Shown piece by piece: positions 45,293-53,768 of a stretch of DNA of 64,000 nt. The DNA is from Gottfriedia solisilvae. Its GTDB lineage: Bacteria > Bacillota > Bacilli > Bacillales > Bacillaceae_G. The DNA is taken from contig NZ_NETJ01000002.1 of NCBI RefSeq assembly GCF_002128405.1, positions 434,001-498,000 of the forward strand, in the 5' to 3' direction. The notes beneath the pieces are model-generated. The model made no database searches, was not told the origin of the DNA, and saw nothing but the letters and a program-made list of their open reading frames with translations. The position numbers and the translations under genes are program-made. Numbering within the stretch: the first letter of the stretch is position 1; every line of letters starts with the position of its first letter.

Positions 45293-45853
45293 TTAGAACC
45301 ATGAATTTACGACTTTTAACGCTTTATTATACTTAGCGATATATGAAGTAGCTTTTCCTGTTCGTTCATAACCACCAACACCTTTATTGTAAGCACTTAA
45401 AATGGCTTCTGTTAATTTTACGCCACGATATCCTTTTGCTTTATACTTCTTTTGTAAAGAAGAGAGCATATATGTACCCCATTTGATATTAATGTAAGGA
45501 TCTGTTGGTTTGTTTGCAGTGTGTAGAGTTTTGGCCAGACTTTTATGGTTTACTTTTGCAATTTGGAAGTAACCGTAGCTTTCCATATTTCGAGCGTTTG
45601 CATGAAAATTACTTTCTATTTTAATGATTGTAAGTGCCGATCGATATGATAACCCACGTTGTTTACACAGATTATATAAATACTCTTGGTGAGCTTTTGG
45701 TAATGGCACTTTCGAATTATATTTAAATGCTGTATTAGTATTTGCTGATACATGTAATGTAGAAAATGAAGTAAGACTTAAAAATAGTAAACATACTGTA
45801 AGGAACCCCTTTATGATAGTGGTAAAAGGGAAATTTATGTCGGATCTGTTCAT
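45293..45853 (-). CDS. Exported lytic transglycosylase (SLT domain)
   Basis: 186 residues: signal peptide (about 15-38), then a goose-lysozyme-like SLT domain with TIIKIESNFHANARN (catalytic Glu), GYFQI, IKWGTYML and AYNKGVGGY. It cuts peptidoglycan glycan strands. It is antiparallel to all neighbours and sits alone between J31 and J32 with its own hairpin. Confidence 0.88.
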   Translation of the reverse strand: MNRSDINFPFTTIIKGFLTVCLLFLSLTSFSTLHVSANTNTAFKYNSKVPLPKAHQEYLYNLCKQRGLSYRSALTIIKIESNFHANARNMESYGYFQIAKVNHKSLAKTLHTANKPTDPYINIKWGTYMLSSLQKKYKAKGYRGVKLTEAILSAYNKGVGGYERTGKATSYIAKYNKALKVVNSWF

Positions 45854-46125
45854 GATAGTTCCTTTCTATTCTGCTTTTATTTAACTTTGTTCAATTTATC
45901 ACTTTTAACATTGATGTGGAGCAATAACATCATCTATTTATGGTTTTGTAATGAAAATATCATCTTGCAATATTTTTTGTAATAAAACAAATAGAATTAA
46001 TAGATTTTGACAAAATTAAGCTGAAATGTTGGCGGAACACTATAAAATGGATGAATGTATCGAGCAAAAGATTTGTAACGGGATAATTTATAGTTTTGAT
46101 TTGAAATAGTAAGTTTTCCTTATTG

Positions 46126-46178
46126 AACAAACGAGAGCGTTAGTTTTACAGTGATAGGCTACTTCGGTAGTCTTTTTT
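46126..46178 (+). repeat. Cassette junction J32 (A-hairpin, GAGAGC variant)
   Basis: Arm A AACAAACGAGAGCGTTAGTT; hairpin GGCTAC/GGTAGTC with T-run; no arm B. Confidence 0.87.
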
Positions 46179-46280
46179 TAATGGGAAAAGGGGATTTTTA
46201 CCAAATTATTGAATATAAAAGTAGAACCATAAAATATATTAGAAATAAATATGGTTTCTTAATTAGAGGAGGATAATTAT

Positions 46281-46448
46281 TTGACACTATTTGGATATTT
46301 ATTTTGGGGAATTGGGATTTTAGCAATCGCACTAGGCTTCTTTATGCAAAAAAAGTATGGTACAAAAGCGCCTGTTAAAAGTGATAAAGATATAATGAAT
46401 GAAGAAATTGCAAGAAATACACATAGTAATGATCGTCCGAGGATTTGA
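46281..46448 (+). CDS. Small membrane protein (55 aa)
   Basis: TTG start after AGAGGAGG. One membrane segment (about 4-21), then a charged tail with KSDKDIMNEEIARNTH. Function unknown. Confidence 0.68.
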   Translation: MTLFGYLFWGIGILAIALGFFMQKKYGTKAPVKSDKDIMNEEIARNTHSNDRPRI

Positions 46449-46479
46449 AGTCATTATTGAGATAGATAAATCCTTCTTC

Positions 46480-46557
46480 AACTAACTGGCGCGTTAGTTG
46501 AATAGCGCGAGTCACTAATGTGGCTCTTTTTTTATTGGACTAAATGGCAGGATAGAT
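46480..46557 (+). repeat. Cassette junction J33 (A-hairpin-B)
   Basis: Arm A consensus; hairpin GAGTCAC/GTGGCTC (46509-46526) with T-run; arm B ACTAAATGGCAGGATAGATG. Confidence 0.92.
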
Positions 46558-46622
46558 GAACAAGGAAATCTGAAAAAAATGTCGAATATTATAAGTTGTA
46601 TTAAATCTAAAGGGAGAATTTT

Positions 46623-47177
46623 ATGATAACTAATTTATACTTTGTACGTCATGCACATTCTACTTATACTCCTGATGAATTGGGACGTCCATTATCTGAA
46701 AGAGGTTTTTCTGACGCGAAAATTGTTGCTGGACTACTTTTAAACGAAAAAATTGACTATGTTGTTTCAAGTCCATATAAACGTGCTATCCAAACAGTTG
46801 AAGGGATTGCCAAATCGTTAAACCAAGAAATTTTCATTGAAGAGAATTTTAAAGAACGCGAACTCTCAAAAAAGCCTGTTGAGGACTTTAACCATGTTAT
46901 AACTCAGGTATGGAATGATTTTAACTTGTCTTGGGATGGTGGAGAATCAAACATCACTGCACAGACAAGAGGTATCGAAGCTACAAAGAAAATATTAAAA
47001 GATTTTGAAGGGAAAAACGTTGTAATAGGAACACATGGTAACATTATGGTTCTAATCATGAACTATTTCGATCAGAAGTACGATTATAATTTTTGGAATG
47101 AACTTGCTATGCCAGATATCTATAAATTAACTTTTAAAAATGAATCATTAATTGACGTAAATAGAATATGTAATTAA
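46623..47177 (+). CDS. Histidine phosphatase family protein (phosphoglycerate mutase-like)
   Basis: 184 residues. FVRHAHS carries the phospho-accepting His; VSSPYKRAIQT the second Arg; GTHGNIM the late catalytic His. A broad phosphatase family; substrate unknown. Start after AAGGGAG. Confidence 0.88.
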   Translation: MITNLYFVRHAHSTYTPDELGRPLSERGFSDAKIVAGLLLNEKIDYVVSSPYKRAIQTVEGIAKSLNQEIFIEENFKERELSKKPVEDFNHVITQVWNDFNLSWDGGESNITAQTRGIEATKKILKDFEGKNVVIGTHGNIMVLIMNYFDQKYDYNFWNELAMPDIYKLTFKNESLIDVNRICN

Positions 47178-47180
47178 TGC

Positions 47181-47200
47181 AACTAACGCATGCGCTAGTT
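47181..47200 (+). repeat. Cassette junction J34 (A only, GCATGC variant)
   Basis: AACTAACGCATGCGCTAGTT, nearly a perfect palindrome, 3 bp after the stop. Confidence 0.88.
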
Positions 47201-47275
47201 AAAGAACACGAGTTAATTAATGTATATTAAATTTTATATAAGTGTACAATTAATAAATTTTATAAGGAGTTACTA

Positions 47276-48142
47276 ATGGACACCTATACAAAAAAGAACC
47301 TTAAATTAGCTATTTTGGGTGAGAACGATATTGATGGATTAGTATCTTTATCTCAGTCAGTTGGTTGGGATTATGATAGAAATGAAATTAGAACAGTTAT
47401 GTCTTCGGGTAAAATTTTCGGGCATAAGAATGAATTCGGTCAAATTGTATCAAGTGCAGCAATTATTCCTTATGATACTTATATAGCTTCAATAGGGATG
47501 GTAATTGTTAATCAAGATTATAGAGGACAAGGTCTTGGAAAACAAACTACTCAAGCCTGTGTTAATCTTGTATCAGATCAAACATCTATTATGCTAATTG
47601 CTACACCCGAAGGAAAACCTTTGTACGTAAAAATGGGGTTTAAAGAAGTTGGTAATGTTCATAAATTCATTTGTAATATCTATGTGTCCAATAAACTACT
47701 TTCTGAAGGTTTAGAAGTAGTGGAATTACAGGAATGTGATTTTGATAAAGTTGTTGAATTAGATAAGAATGCCTTTGGAGATTCGCGGCTTGAATTCCTT
47801 AAAAATAGAATCATACAGTCGTATCAATCACTTGTCTTAAAAGATGAAATTGGGAGTGTTATTGGTTTTGCACTTTCTATCCAAGGCCCATTGAATTTAA
47901 TTTTAGGACCGATTGTTGCCCCTGATTACAAAGCAGCTGCCTATCTAATAAATCATTTAGCTATTAACTATAAAGGAAAACTAAGGATTGATATTCCAAC
48001 AGAGGATGAAATATTTATAAATTGGTTAAGGGATAGAGGTTTTGAGAAAGTCAGTCAACCTCCAATTATGATAAAAAACTTGGACTCAATGCCAATTAGA
48101 AACAAAAATTTATATGCTATTGCAGCACAAATTTTTGGGTAA
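47276..48142 (+). CDS. GNAT acetyltransferase with C-terminal GNAT-like domain
   Basis: 288 residues. IVNQDYRGQGLGKQTTQACV is the acetyl-CoA motif; LYVKMGFKEVG ends the first domain; about 145-288 forms a second domain of the Acetyltransf_18 kind. Start after AAGGAG. Confidence 0.88.
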   Translation: MDTYTKKNLKLAILGENDIDGLVSLSQSVGWDYDRNEIRTVMSSGKIFGHKNEFGQIVSSAAIIPYDTYIASIGMVIVNQDYRGQGLGKQTTQACVNLVSDQTSIMLIATPEGKPLYVKMGFKEVGNVHKFICNIYVSNKLLSEGLEVVELQECDFDKVVELDKNAFGDSRLEFLKNRIIQSYQSLVLKDEIGSVIGFALSIQGPLNLILGPIVAPDYKAAAYLINHLAINYKGKLRIDIPTEDEIFINWLRDRGFEKVSQPPIMIKNLDSMPIRNKNLYAIAAQIFG

Positions 48143-48194
48143 AGTTTATAAATGATTCTAATGTGCTACTTAAGGTAATCCTACTACCTTATTC

Positions 48195-48214
48195 AACTAA
48201 CGGACGCTTTAGTT
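48195..48214 (+). repeat. Cassette junction J35 (A only, GGACGC variant)
   Basis: AACTAACGGACGCTTTAGTT; no hairpin. Confidence 0.87.
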
Positions 48215-48274
48215 GTTATTTGAAAGGTTTATAATGAGATTTCTTACAAATTATGGTATAATAGATATAAATAG

Positions 48275-48484
48275 TTTGTGTTTTTAGCCTTGTGCTCAGC
48301 GCAGCTGGTTCGATTCCAGCAATCATATTAAGTATATTTATGATTTATTGTGCTGTTAAACTGGAGGTGTTGCCAATGCAAAATAAATATATTGGCTTTA
48401 AAACAGTGGGTGTAGGAATTTTAGTTAATTTTACATGTGACACATTAAAGATGGTGGCTCCAGCGCTGGGCTAAAAACATAAAC
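48275..48484 (+). other. Inverted-repeat-bounded unit with a small hydrophobic reading frame
   Basis: GTTTGTGTTTTTAGCC (48275-48290) and GGCTAAAAACATAAAC (48469-48484) are inverted copies with one mismatch. A good TATAAT (TATGGTATAAT) lies just upstream. Inside are a GTG frame of 60 codons (48292-48474) without ribosome-binding site and an ATG frame of 32 codons (48376-48474) behind GGAGGTG. GCTGGTTCGATTCCAGC inside resembles a tRNA T-arm. A terminator follows at about 48490-48522. Confidence 0.5.
48376..48474 (+). CDS. Small peptide (32 aa)
   Basis: ATG behind CTGGAGGTG, in the same frame as a longer unsupported GTG frame. Residues FKTVGVGILVNFTCDTLK are partly hydrophobic. Function unknown; could be part of a small RNA-regulated toxin-like unit, but this is speculative. 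Confidence 0.45.
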   Translation: MQNKYIGFKTVGVGILVNFTCDTLKMVAPALG

Positions 48485-48607
48485 AGATTGACTCTTTCCA
48501 TATGTGGAGGGTCTTTTTTTATTCACCTTAATTTCATCTAGTATAATTACGATATATGCCATTTTTAATCAGTTATTATGAAGATTATGTAGATGAAGAG
48601 GAGTTAT

Positions 48608-48700
48608 GAGTGAATATCTTGTTGAACTTACTGGCGCGTTAGTTAAACAATTAAAGGCTACTTTGGTGGCTTTTTTTATTGGACTAACTCGCGGTTAGTT
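48608..48700 (+). CDS. Truncated frame running through junction J36
   Basis: ATG after AGAGGAG reads MSEYLVELTGALVKQ and goes through arm A and the hairpin, ending at TAG inside arm B (30 residues). Probably the 5' end of a lost gene fused to the repeat rather than a functional gene. Confidence 0.4.
48625..48700 (+). repeat. Cassette junction J36 (A-hairpin-B)
   Basis: Arm A AACTTACTGGCGCGTTAGTT; hairpin GGCTAC/GGTGGC with T-run; arm B ACTAACTCGCGGTTAGTT, the closest arm B to an arm A. Confidence 0.9.
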
Positions 48701-48776
48701 GAATAAGAATATCTGGTAAAATAAGGGTTGATTAATAAAATCTAAGTTATAAGGTTGTAAACAGGAGGTCATTGTT

Positions 48777-49322
48777 ATGAGAGTTAAACCAATAGAATTT
48801 TATATTCAAAATTTACGTTATACTGTAAGGTCTGCAATAGAGAAAGATGCGAAAAACTTGTCTGAAGTAAGATTACAAATAGATGGTGAAACAGAAAATT
48901 TAGACAGAGAAAAAGGCGAGGCGTACATAGATGAATCTGGTTTCAAACAGATAATTAAAGATGACACAGAAAGTATTAGTAACCTATTTTTAGTAGCTGA
49001 AGTTAATGAAAAAATTGTAGGTTTTTCAAGATGTGAAGGGAACAAATTGAAAAGAACGTCTCATAAAGTGGAATTTGGAGTCTGTGTGTTAAAAGAATAT
49101 TGGGGATATAGTATAGGAAAAAACCTTTTAAAAGAATCTGTTAATTGGGCAGATTTAAATGGAATTAAGAAAATAACTTTGAATGTTCTCGAAGCCAATG
49201 ATAAAGCTATTATGCTTTATAAAAAATATGGTTTTGAAGTGGAAGGTGTTTTAAAACAAGACAAAATTTTATCTGACGGGAATTACTATAATACTATCTT
49301 AATGGGAAGGTTTAACGGATAA
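48777..49322 (+). CDS. GNAT-family acetyltransferase
   Basis: 181 residues. FGVCVLKEYWGYSIGKNLLKES is the acetyl-CoA motif (RxxGxG partly changed to WGYSIG), NDKAIMLYKKYGFEVEG the end motif. Start after CAGGAGG. Confidence 0.85.
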   Translation: MRVKPIEFYIQNLRYTVRSAIEKDAKNLSEVRLQIDGETENLDREKGEAYIDESGFKQIIKDDTESISNLFLVAEVNEKIVGFSRCEGNKLKRTSHKVEFGVCVLKEYWGYSIGKNLLKESVNWADLNGIKKITLNVLEANDKAIMLYKKYGFEVEGVLKQDKILSDGNYYNTILMGRFNG

Positions 49323-49347
49323 GGTTAAAAAACAATCCATCTTATAG

Positions 49348-49425
49348 AACTAACTGGCGCTTTAGTTGCACAAGGTTAGGCTGCTTCGGTAGTCCATTTT
49401 TTGTTGCACTAATGGCAGTTTAGTT
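49348..49425 (+). repeat. Cassette junction J37 (A-hairpin-B)
   Basis: Arm A AACTAACTGGCGCTTTAGTT; hairpin GGCTGCTTCGGTAGTCC; arm B ACTAATGGCAGTTTAGTT. Confidence 0.92.
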
Positions 49426-49511
49426 CAATAAAGAAAATTGTTTTGTAGATTAAAAAATATAGGAATTCGAATATTATTTGGAGAAATATATTAAAAGAGG
49501 GGGACGGAAAA

Positions 49512-49682
49512 ATGAAAAAGTTAGATATTTTTTTAATAGCATTAGTTGCTCTCATTGGTGCAATACTCTTTACTTTTCTTCAAGGAAAAATAAGCAATAA
49601 TTATATCTCATTAATAGTTTTAACTATCGGATTAGGTTTAGGCTTAATTTCTAGATACTTAACTACAAGACAAAAGAAATGA
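49512..49682 (+). CDS. Small membrane protein (56 aa)
   Basis: ATG after GGGGGACGG. Two hydrophobic segments (about 5-22 and 29-47). Function unknown. Confidence 0.68.
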   Translation: MKKLDIFLIALVALIGAILFTFLQGKISNNYISLIVLTIGLGLGLISRYLTTRQKK

Positions 49683-49697
49683 ACCCTTTTCTTATTC

Positions 49698-49774
49698 AAC
49701 TAACTGGCGCGTTAGTTAAATACGAAAGCAGCCGATGGCTGCTTTTTTAATTTAAGTATTAGGCAGTATAGTTC
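49698..49774 (+). repeat. Cassette junction J38 (A-hairpin-B)
   Basis: Arm A consensus; perfect hairpin GCAGCC/GGCTGC (49728-49742); arm B GTATTAGGCAGTATAGTT. Confidence 0.92.
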
Positions 49775-49792
49775 AATAAGGGATGTTATAAT
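49764..49792 (+). promoter_or_regulatory. Arm-B-linked promoter
   Basis: TGTTATAAT with TATAAT at 49787-49792, 12 bp after arm B; -35 position CAGTAT inside arm B. Confidence 0.6.
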
Positions 49793-49828
49793 AAGGCAGT
49801 AAACTTAATGAATTGAGGTAATTTTGAG

Positions 49829-50584
49829 TTGAATAAGAAGATACATCTAAAGATAAGCATCCTACTAATTCTTTTCCTTTTAACATGTTATACACTTGTC
49901 GGTTGTAATAAAGTCGATAATGTAAGAGACCCTATTTCATTTAAAAAATTAGATATGGAGTATGTTAAAAATAATGATCCAAGTTTTTTTATAGATGATT
50001 TGCGTGTATATATAAATGATAAACGTATAGGAAAGCAAGTCGATTTAAGTACTACAGACTATAATTGGGTATTTGATTTATTAATGGAAGATAAAAACAA
50101 AAAAGAAATTTATGATGAAAAAAAACCAAAAACTTACAAAATAAAGCTAATATTTGCGGAATATGGATGGACATTTGAACACGATCGTAGTAAGTATAAT
50201 GGAAAACAATCAATTTTTTATATTAGTGAAAATTTAAAAAATCAATTTATAAGGCAATACTTGGCTTCGCATCCTATAAATACAGTATTAACAAAAACAA
50301 AATTTAATTGGGATGAAGAGATAAAGGGGTATATAACAATAATGGAGTATGCCTCAGTCGGACAAGGAATAATGCTTGAATTAGAAGGTAATGACGGAGA
50401 CCTTCCAATAAAAGTTTACGATATAATTCCCAAAAATACTGCTCCATTAAAAGCAGATAAAACTATTCCGTTTACTATTAGGCTATCTGAGTATCGTGAG
50501 AAATTAAATAATAGTAGCTATATAGCTCTTAAAACAAATAGTGGAGATGGTATGACTAGATTTGATTATGACAGAGTTCATTAA
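49829..50584 (+). CDS. Lipoprotein of unknown function (251 aa)
   Basis: TTG start. Signal peptide with lipobox LVGC. The mature protein is charged, with YGWTFEHDRSKYNGK and a late beta-rich half. No family recognised. Confidence 0.68.
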   Translation: MNKKIHLKISILLILFLLTCYTLVGCNKVDNVRDPISFKKLDMEYVKNNDPSFFIDDLRVYINDKRIGKQVDLSTTDYNWVFDLLMEDKNKKEIYDEKKPKTYKIKLIFAEYGWTFEHDRSKYNGKQSIFYISENLKNQFIRQYLASHPINTVLTKTKFNWDEEIKGYITIMEYASVGQGIMLELEGNDGDLPIKVYDIIPKNTAPLKADKTIPFTIRLSEYREKLNNSSYIALKTNSGDGMTRFDYDRVH

Positions 50585-50611
50585 TAAGAAAAAATAAGAA
50601 CTTTCTTATTG

Positions 50612-50660
50612 TACTAACTGGCGCGTTAGTTCAACAACAGGAGTTGCTAATGCGGCTTTT
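50612..50660 (+). repeat. Cassette junction J39 (A-hairpin)
   Basis: Arm A TACTAACTGGCGCGTTAGTT; hairpin around GAGTTGCTAATGCGGCT; no arm B. Confidence 0.88.
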
Positions 50661-50721
50661 TAGAATATTTATAAATAAAAATATTAAATGAATTCTATAT
50701 AAAAAAAGGGAGAACTCTTAT

Positions 50722-51096
50722 TTGGACGAGAAAAGAATATATAAACCTCTAGAAGAATATTCAAATGATCAAATTAAAGAAATTTTTAAAAGAAACAATT
50801 TTGAGGAATTAGCCAGACTTCCTCTTTCTTTAGGAATGATTCATACTAATTGGAAGTTTGCACAAGACATATGTGTTATGTTATCTATGAATGAAAGTGC
50901 ATTAATAAGGGCAAATGCAGTACTAGGATTTGCCTATATTGCAAGAACTAATGGAAAATTAGAAAAACATATAATTAAACCTATCGTTTTAAAAGAACTT
51001 CGAGAAAATCATGAGTATAACTGGAGAATTATTGATGCAATAGATGACATAAACCTTTTTATGAAATGGAGAATTAGTAAAGTTCAAAAGTATTAA
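50722..51096 (+). CDS. HEAT-like helical protein (124 aa)
   Basis: TTG start after AGGGAG. NESALIRANAVLGFAYIART is HEAT-like; otherwise alpha-helical. Resembles small immunity proteins; family not assigned. Confidence 0.65.
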   Translation: MDEKRIYKPLEEYSNDQIKEIFKRNNFEELARLPLSLGMIHTNWKFAQDICVMLSMNESALIRANAVLGFAYIARTNGKLEKHIIKPIVLKELRENHEYNWRIIDAIDDINLFMKWRISKVQKY

Positions 51097-51119
51097 ATTA
51101 ATTTTTACTGTAAATTTTC

Positions 51120-51197
51120 AACTAATTGGCTCGTTAGTTCAAGATCATGAGTTGCTATGGCAGCTCTATTTTTTTTGAAGTAAATAGCTGTTTGGTG
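51120..51197 (+). repeat. Cassette junction J40 (A-hairpin-B, variant)
   Basis: Arm A AACTAATTGGCTCGTTAGTT; hairpin GAGTTGCTATGGCAGCTC; arm B AGTAAATAGCTGTTTGGTG. Confidence 0.87.
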
Positions 51198-51260
51198 AAC
51201 AAGGACTTAAAGTGATGCTTATGGAATTAATTAATAAGAGCTTGAAAAGGAGCATTTTCA

Positions 51261-51770
51261 ATGATTAATAGATCGATTTGTGTATTTCCACAATTTGATA
51301 ATATAGAAAAAATTAATGAAGTTAGGAAGAAATATGATAGTTTGCACGATTTAATCCTGCCACATATCTCACTTGTTTTCCCATTTACAAGTTCTATAGT
51401 TAAAGAGGATTTAATGAAACATATTAAAGAAGCTGTAACTGACGTGAGTCCATTTGAACTTACCTTAAAAGGAATAACAGGGAATAATAATCAATATTTA
51501 TTTCTTAATGTAAAAAAAGGAAATGATGAATTAATCGAATTACATGATAGGCTATACACGGGTATATTAAAAGACTTTCTAAATCGGAATGTTAGTTATG
51601 TTCCTCATATGACAGTCGGAAGAATAAATAAAAAGGAACAGTTTGAAAAAGTTATTGATGAAACAAAAGATTTTAATTACATATTTAATACGAGAATTTC
51701 AGAATTAACGGTTGAAATAATCGAGGAAGATGAAGGTTCAAAAATCGAATTTAAAATTGAATTAATGTAG
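51261..51770 (+). CDS. 2H phosphoesterase (2'-5' RNA ligase family)
   Basis: 169 residues. Two HxS/T motifs, HISLVF (about 33-38) and HMTVGR (about 117-122), form the active site of LigT/2H enzymes that open 2',3'-cyclic or related phosphodiesters. Start after AAAGGAG. Confidence 0.88.
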   Translation: MINRSICVFPQFDNIEKINEVRKKYDSLHDLILPHISLVFPFTSSIVKEDLMKHIKEAVTDVSPFELTLKGITGNNNQYLFLNVKKGNDELIELHDRLYTGILKDFLNRNVSYVPHMTVGRINKKEQFEKVIDETKDFNYIFNTRISELTVEIIEEDEGSKIEFKIELM

Positions 51771-51781
51771 AATCCTTATGT

Positions 51782-51857
51782 AACTAACTGGCGCGTTAGT
51801 TCATTATTGTTTAAAAGTTGTAGGATCATCCCTATCTCACTATTTGACAGGATAGTA
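51782..51857 (+). repeat. Cassette junction J41 (A, weak hairpin, B)
   Basis: Arm A consensus; weak stem around TAGGATCATCCCTA; arm B ACTATTTGACAGGATAGT. Confidence 0.88.
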
Positions 51858-51891
51858 AAAGTAGGGTAGTTAGAATTGGTGGGGTGGAGAA

Positions 51892-52167
51892 ATGGATATT
51901 GTAATTAAGGAAATAAATCAATTTTTTCTGACCTTAAAGTTTAATAAAGTAGTCATTAACGATAAGGAAAACTTTGAGTACAAAGGCGAATACTACATGC
52001 TCACTAGAGATGGAAATAACTATTATCTCGAATGTGCATTAACATTAGACGAAGCAAAGAAAAACTGGCATGAGGATATGGAAGCATATAATGCGGAATC
52101 TCCTCAAGAAGAATTAATAGAATATATTAAGAATGATATTATGAGGTTTGTTGTCAATACTTATTAA
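51892..52167 (+). CDS. Cassette protein of unknown function (91 aa)
   Basis: Acidic soluble protein, start after GGGTGGAG. NYYLECALTLDEAKKNWHED suggests beta then helix. The last stop base is the first base of J42. Confidence 0.65.
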   Translation: MDIVIKEINQFFLTLKFNKVVINDKENFEYKGEYYMLTRDGNNYYLECALTLDEAKKNWHEDMEAYNAESPQEELIEYIKNDIMRFVVNTY

Positions 52168-52243
52168 ACTAACGGATGCGTTAGTTCATCAACGTGATCG
52201 ACTAGTAAGTCGGTCTATTTTTAATTGTGCTGGCAATATAGTT
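52167..52243 (+). repeat. Cassette junction J42 (A-hairpin-B, GGATGC variant)
   Basis: Arm A AACTAACGGATGCGTTAGTT; hairpin CGACT/AGTCG; arm B shortened (CTGGCAATATAGTT). Confidence 0.9.
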
Positions 52244-52302
52244 CAATAAGAAGGACTAGACTAAATAAAAATAGAATTTTGAAAAAGTAAGGGGGAGATC
52301 TT

Positions 52303-52863
52303 ATTAAATACGTTTATCATATGGTTCCAAAAAATATGAGTGGAGAGACACTCATGTCCTTAAATAAAATAAAGCTTTTGAATTCAGAACTATATAAACA
52401 GTATTCAAAAAAGTACTATGACCACCCTGAAAGACCAAAACTTTTGGAAAAAGAAATTCCAAAATTGAATTGCCTGTGGAATGATGTTATTCATTTATTA
52501 CCCTTACATCCACATCTTGTATATGATGGCCTAAGTACTGTTGGTGTTAAAGTAAAAACGGATTTAATGTTTTATAAGATCCCGACTAAAAACTTAGTAA
52601 ATAATAAGAATGTGGTTTATTTATACAGTAAAGAAAAATATATAGGACCTGCTGAGAAAATAAATAGCGAAGATGTTCATTTTAAAGATATAGAGGAATA
52701 TGAAGAAATGTATGAGCTTCCAATAGATACCCGAAATTACTATGAGGAAGAAAATAAGAAAGGCAATAAGTTTGGGATGTTTCCATTTATTCCTCACATT
52801 TTAAGTTTAGGAGAAGTAAGTATAATAGATGCAGAAGTAATAAATTGGAGTGAGAACAAGTAA
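52303..52863 (+). CDS. Cassette protein of unknown function, probable ATT start
   Basis: 186 residues if ATT at 52303 is used: it sits 8 bp after GGGGGAG and gives KYVYHMVPKNMSGETL, a natural N-terminus. The first ATG in frame (52321) has no site at correct distance. Soluble, Lys/Tyr-rich; family not assigned. Confidence 0.65.
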   Translation: MKYVYHMVPKNMSGETLMSLNKIKLLNSELYKQYSKKYYDHPERPKLLEKEIPKLNCLWNDVIHLLPLHPHLVYDGLSTVGVKVKTDLMFYKIPTKNLVNNKNVVYLYSKEKYIGPAEKINSEDVHFKDIEEYEEMYELPIDTRNYYEEENKKGNKFGMFPFIPHILSLGEVSIIDAEVINWSENK

Positions 52864-52882
52864 TCCTAATTATTCTTTATTG

Positions 52883-52960
52883 AACTAACTGGCGCGTTAG
52901 TTAAACAACGATTGGCTGCTTTTGGCAGCCTTTTTAATTGTGCTAACTGGCAGTTAAGTT
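52883..52960 (+). repeat. Cassette junction J43 (A-hairpin-B)
   Basis: Arm A consensus; hairpin GGCTGC/GCAGCC (52914-52930); arm B CTAACTGGCAGTTAAGTT, very close to arm A. Confidence 0.92.
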
Positions 52961-52979
52961 TAATAAGGAATGTTATAAT
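52951..52979 (+). promoter_or_regulatory. Arm-B-linked promoter
   Basis: TGTTATAAT with TATAAT at 52974-52979, 13 bp after arm B; -35 position CAGTTA in arm B. Confidence 0.6.
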
Positions 52980-53050
52980 TGATGAAGTAATTTTAGTTGT
53001 TTGAGATATAGAATATTAAATAAATTTAAAGTAAAGGAGAGTTAAAATAT

Positions 53051-53605
53051 ATGGTTGAAGAAGGAAGTATAGTTAAACGAACCTTAGATTCTTTAAAAAA
53101 ACGTTTAGAGGAAAATGGAAATATTATTCAAATACAAGTTGAGGAAGGTTATCTATCAAGAGTGGAATGTACATTTAATCCACCAGCAAGTGATGAAGAA
53201 ATTAAGGATTTTGAGAAGAAAACAGGTTTAATTTTACCAAATGATTATAAAGAGTTTCTTAAAATTTCTAATGGTTGTCGCTTATTTGATGATATTGAAT
53301 CTGGTGGAGAAATTGAACTGTACAGTTTAGAACAAATTATTGAATATAATGAATACAATGATGAATTTGAAGGTTGCTATGATATAGCCTACATTTATCA
53401 AGATAATATAGTTATAAATTCAAAATATGTAATCGAAAAGAAAAAGAACTACCTATTTTGGAAAGGACATATTGACCAGTTTGAAGAGGCAATTCCATTA
53501 GAAATGAACTTTGAATTATGGTTGGATAGATTTATCATTAGCTCAGGTACAAAGTTTTGGTCGTGGTCAATTTATACAGCTGAAAATTACTACGAATTGT
53601 CATAG
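53051..53605 (+). CDS. SMI1/KNR4 (SUKH) family protein
   Basis: 184 residues. PPASDEEIKDFEKKTGLILP, NDYKEFLKISNG and the following acidic strands are the SUKH signature. SUKH proteins are mostly immunity proteins of polymorphic toxins; no toxin gene is adjacent. Start after AAAGGAGAG. Confidence 0.9.
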   Translation: MVEEGSIVKRTLDSLKKRLEENGNIIQIQVEEGYLSRVECTFNPPASDEEIKDFEKKTGLILPNDYKEFLKISNGCRLFDDIESGGEIELYSLEQIIEYNEYNDEFEGCYDIAYIYQDNIVINSKYVIEKKKNYLFWKGHIDQFEEAIPLEMNFELWLDRFIISSGTKFWSWSIYTAENYYELS

Positions 53606-53613
53606 TCTAATGC

Positions 53614-53694
53614 AACTAACTGGCGCGTTAGTTGAATACCGATGGGCTGCTTAGGTAGTCCATTTTTTATTTTGGCAATTGGTAATCTAGTTTA
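53614..53694 (+). repeat. Cassette junction J44 (A-hairpin-B)
   Basis: Arm A consensus; hairpin GGGCTGCTTAGGTAGTCC; arm B degenerate (GCAATTGGTAATCTAGTTT). Confidence 0.88.
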
Positions 53695-53768
53695 ACAAGG
53701 AAATGCAAGTGTTTTTGACGAATAATTGTTTAATACACTAAAGTAGATTAAAAATAAAGGAGAAAGAA

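Noticed and set aside
48290-48320. tRNA gene
   Set aside because: Only a T-arm-like hairpin is present; no acceptor, D or anticodon arm can be drawn.
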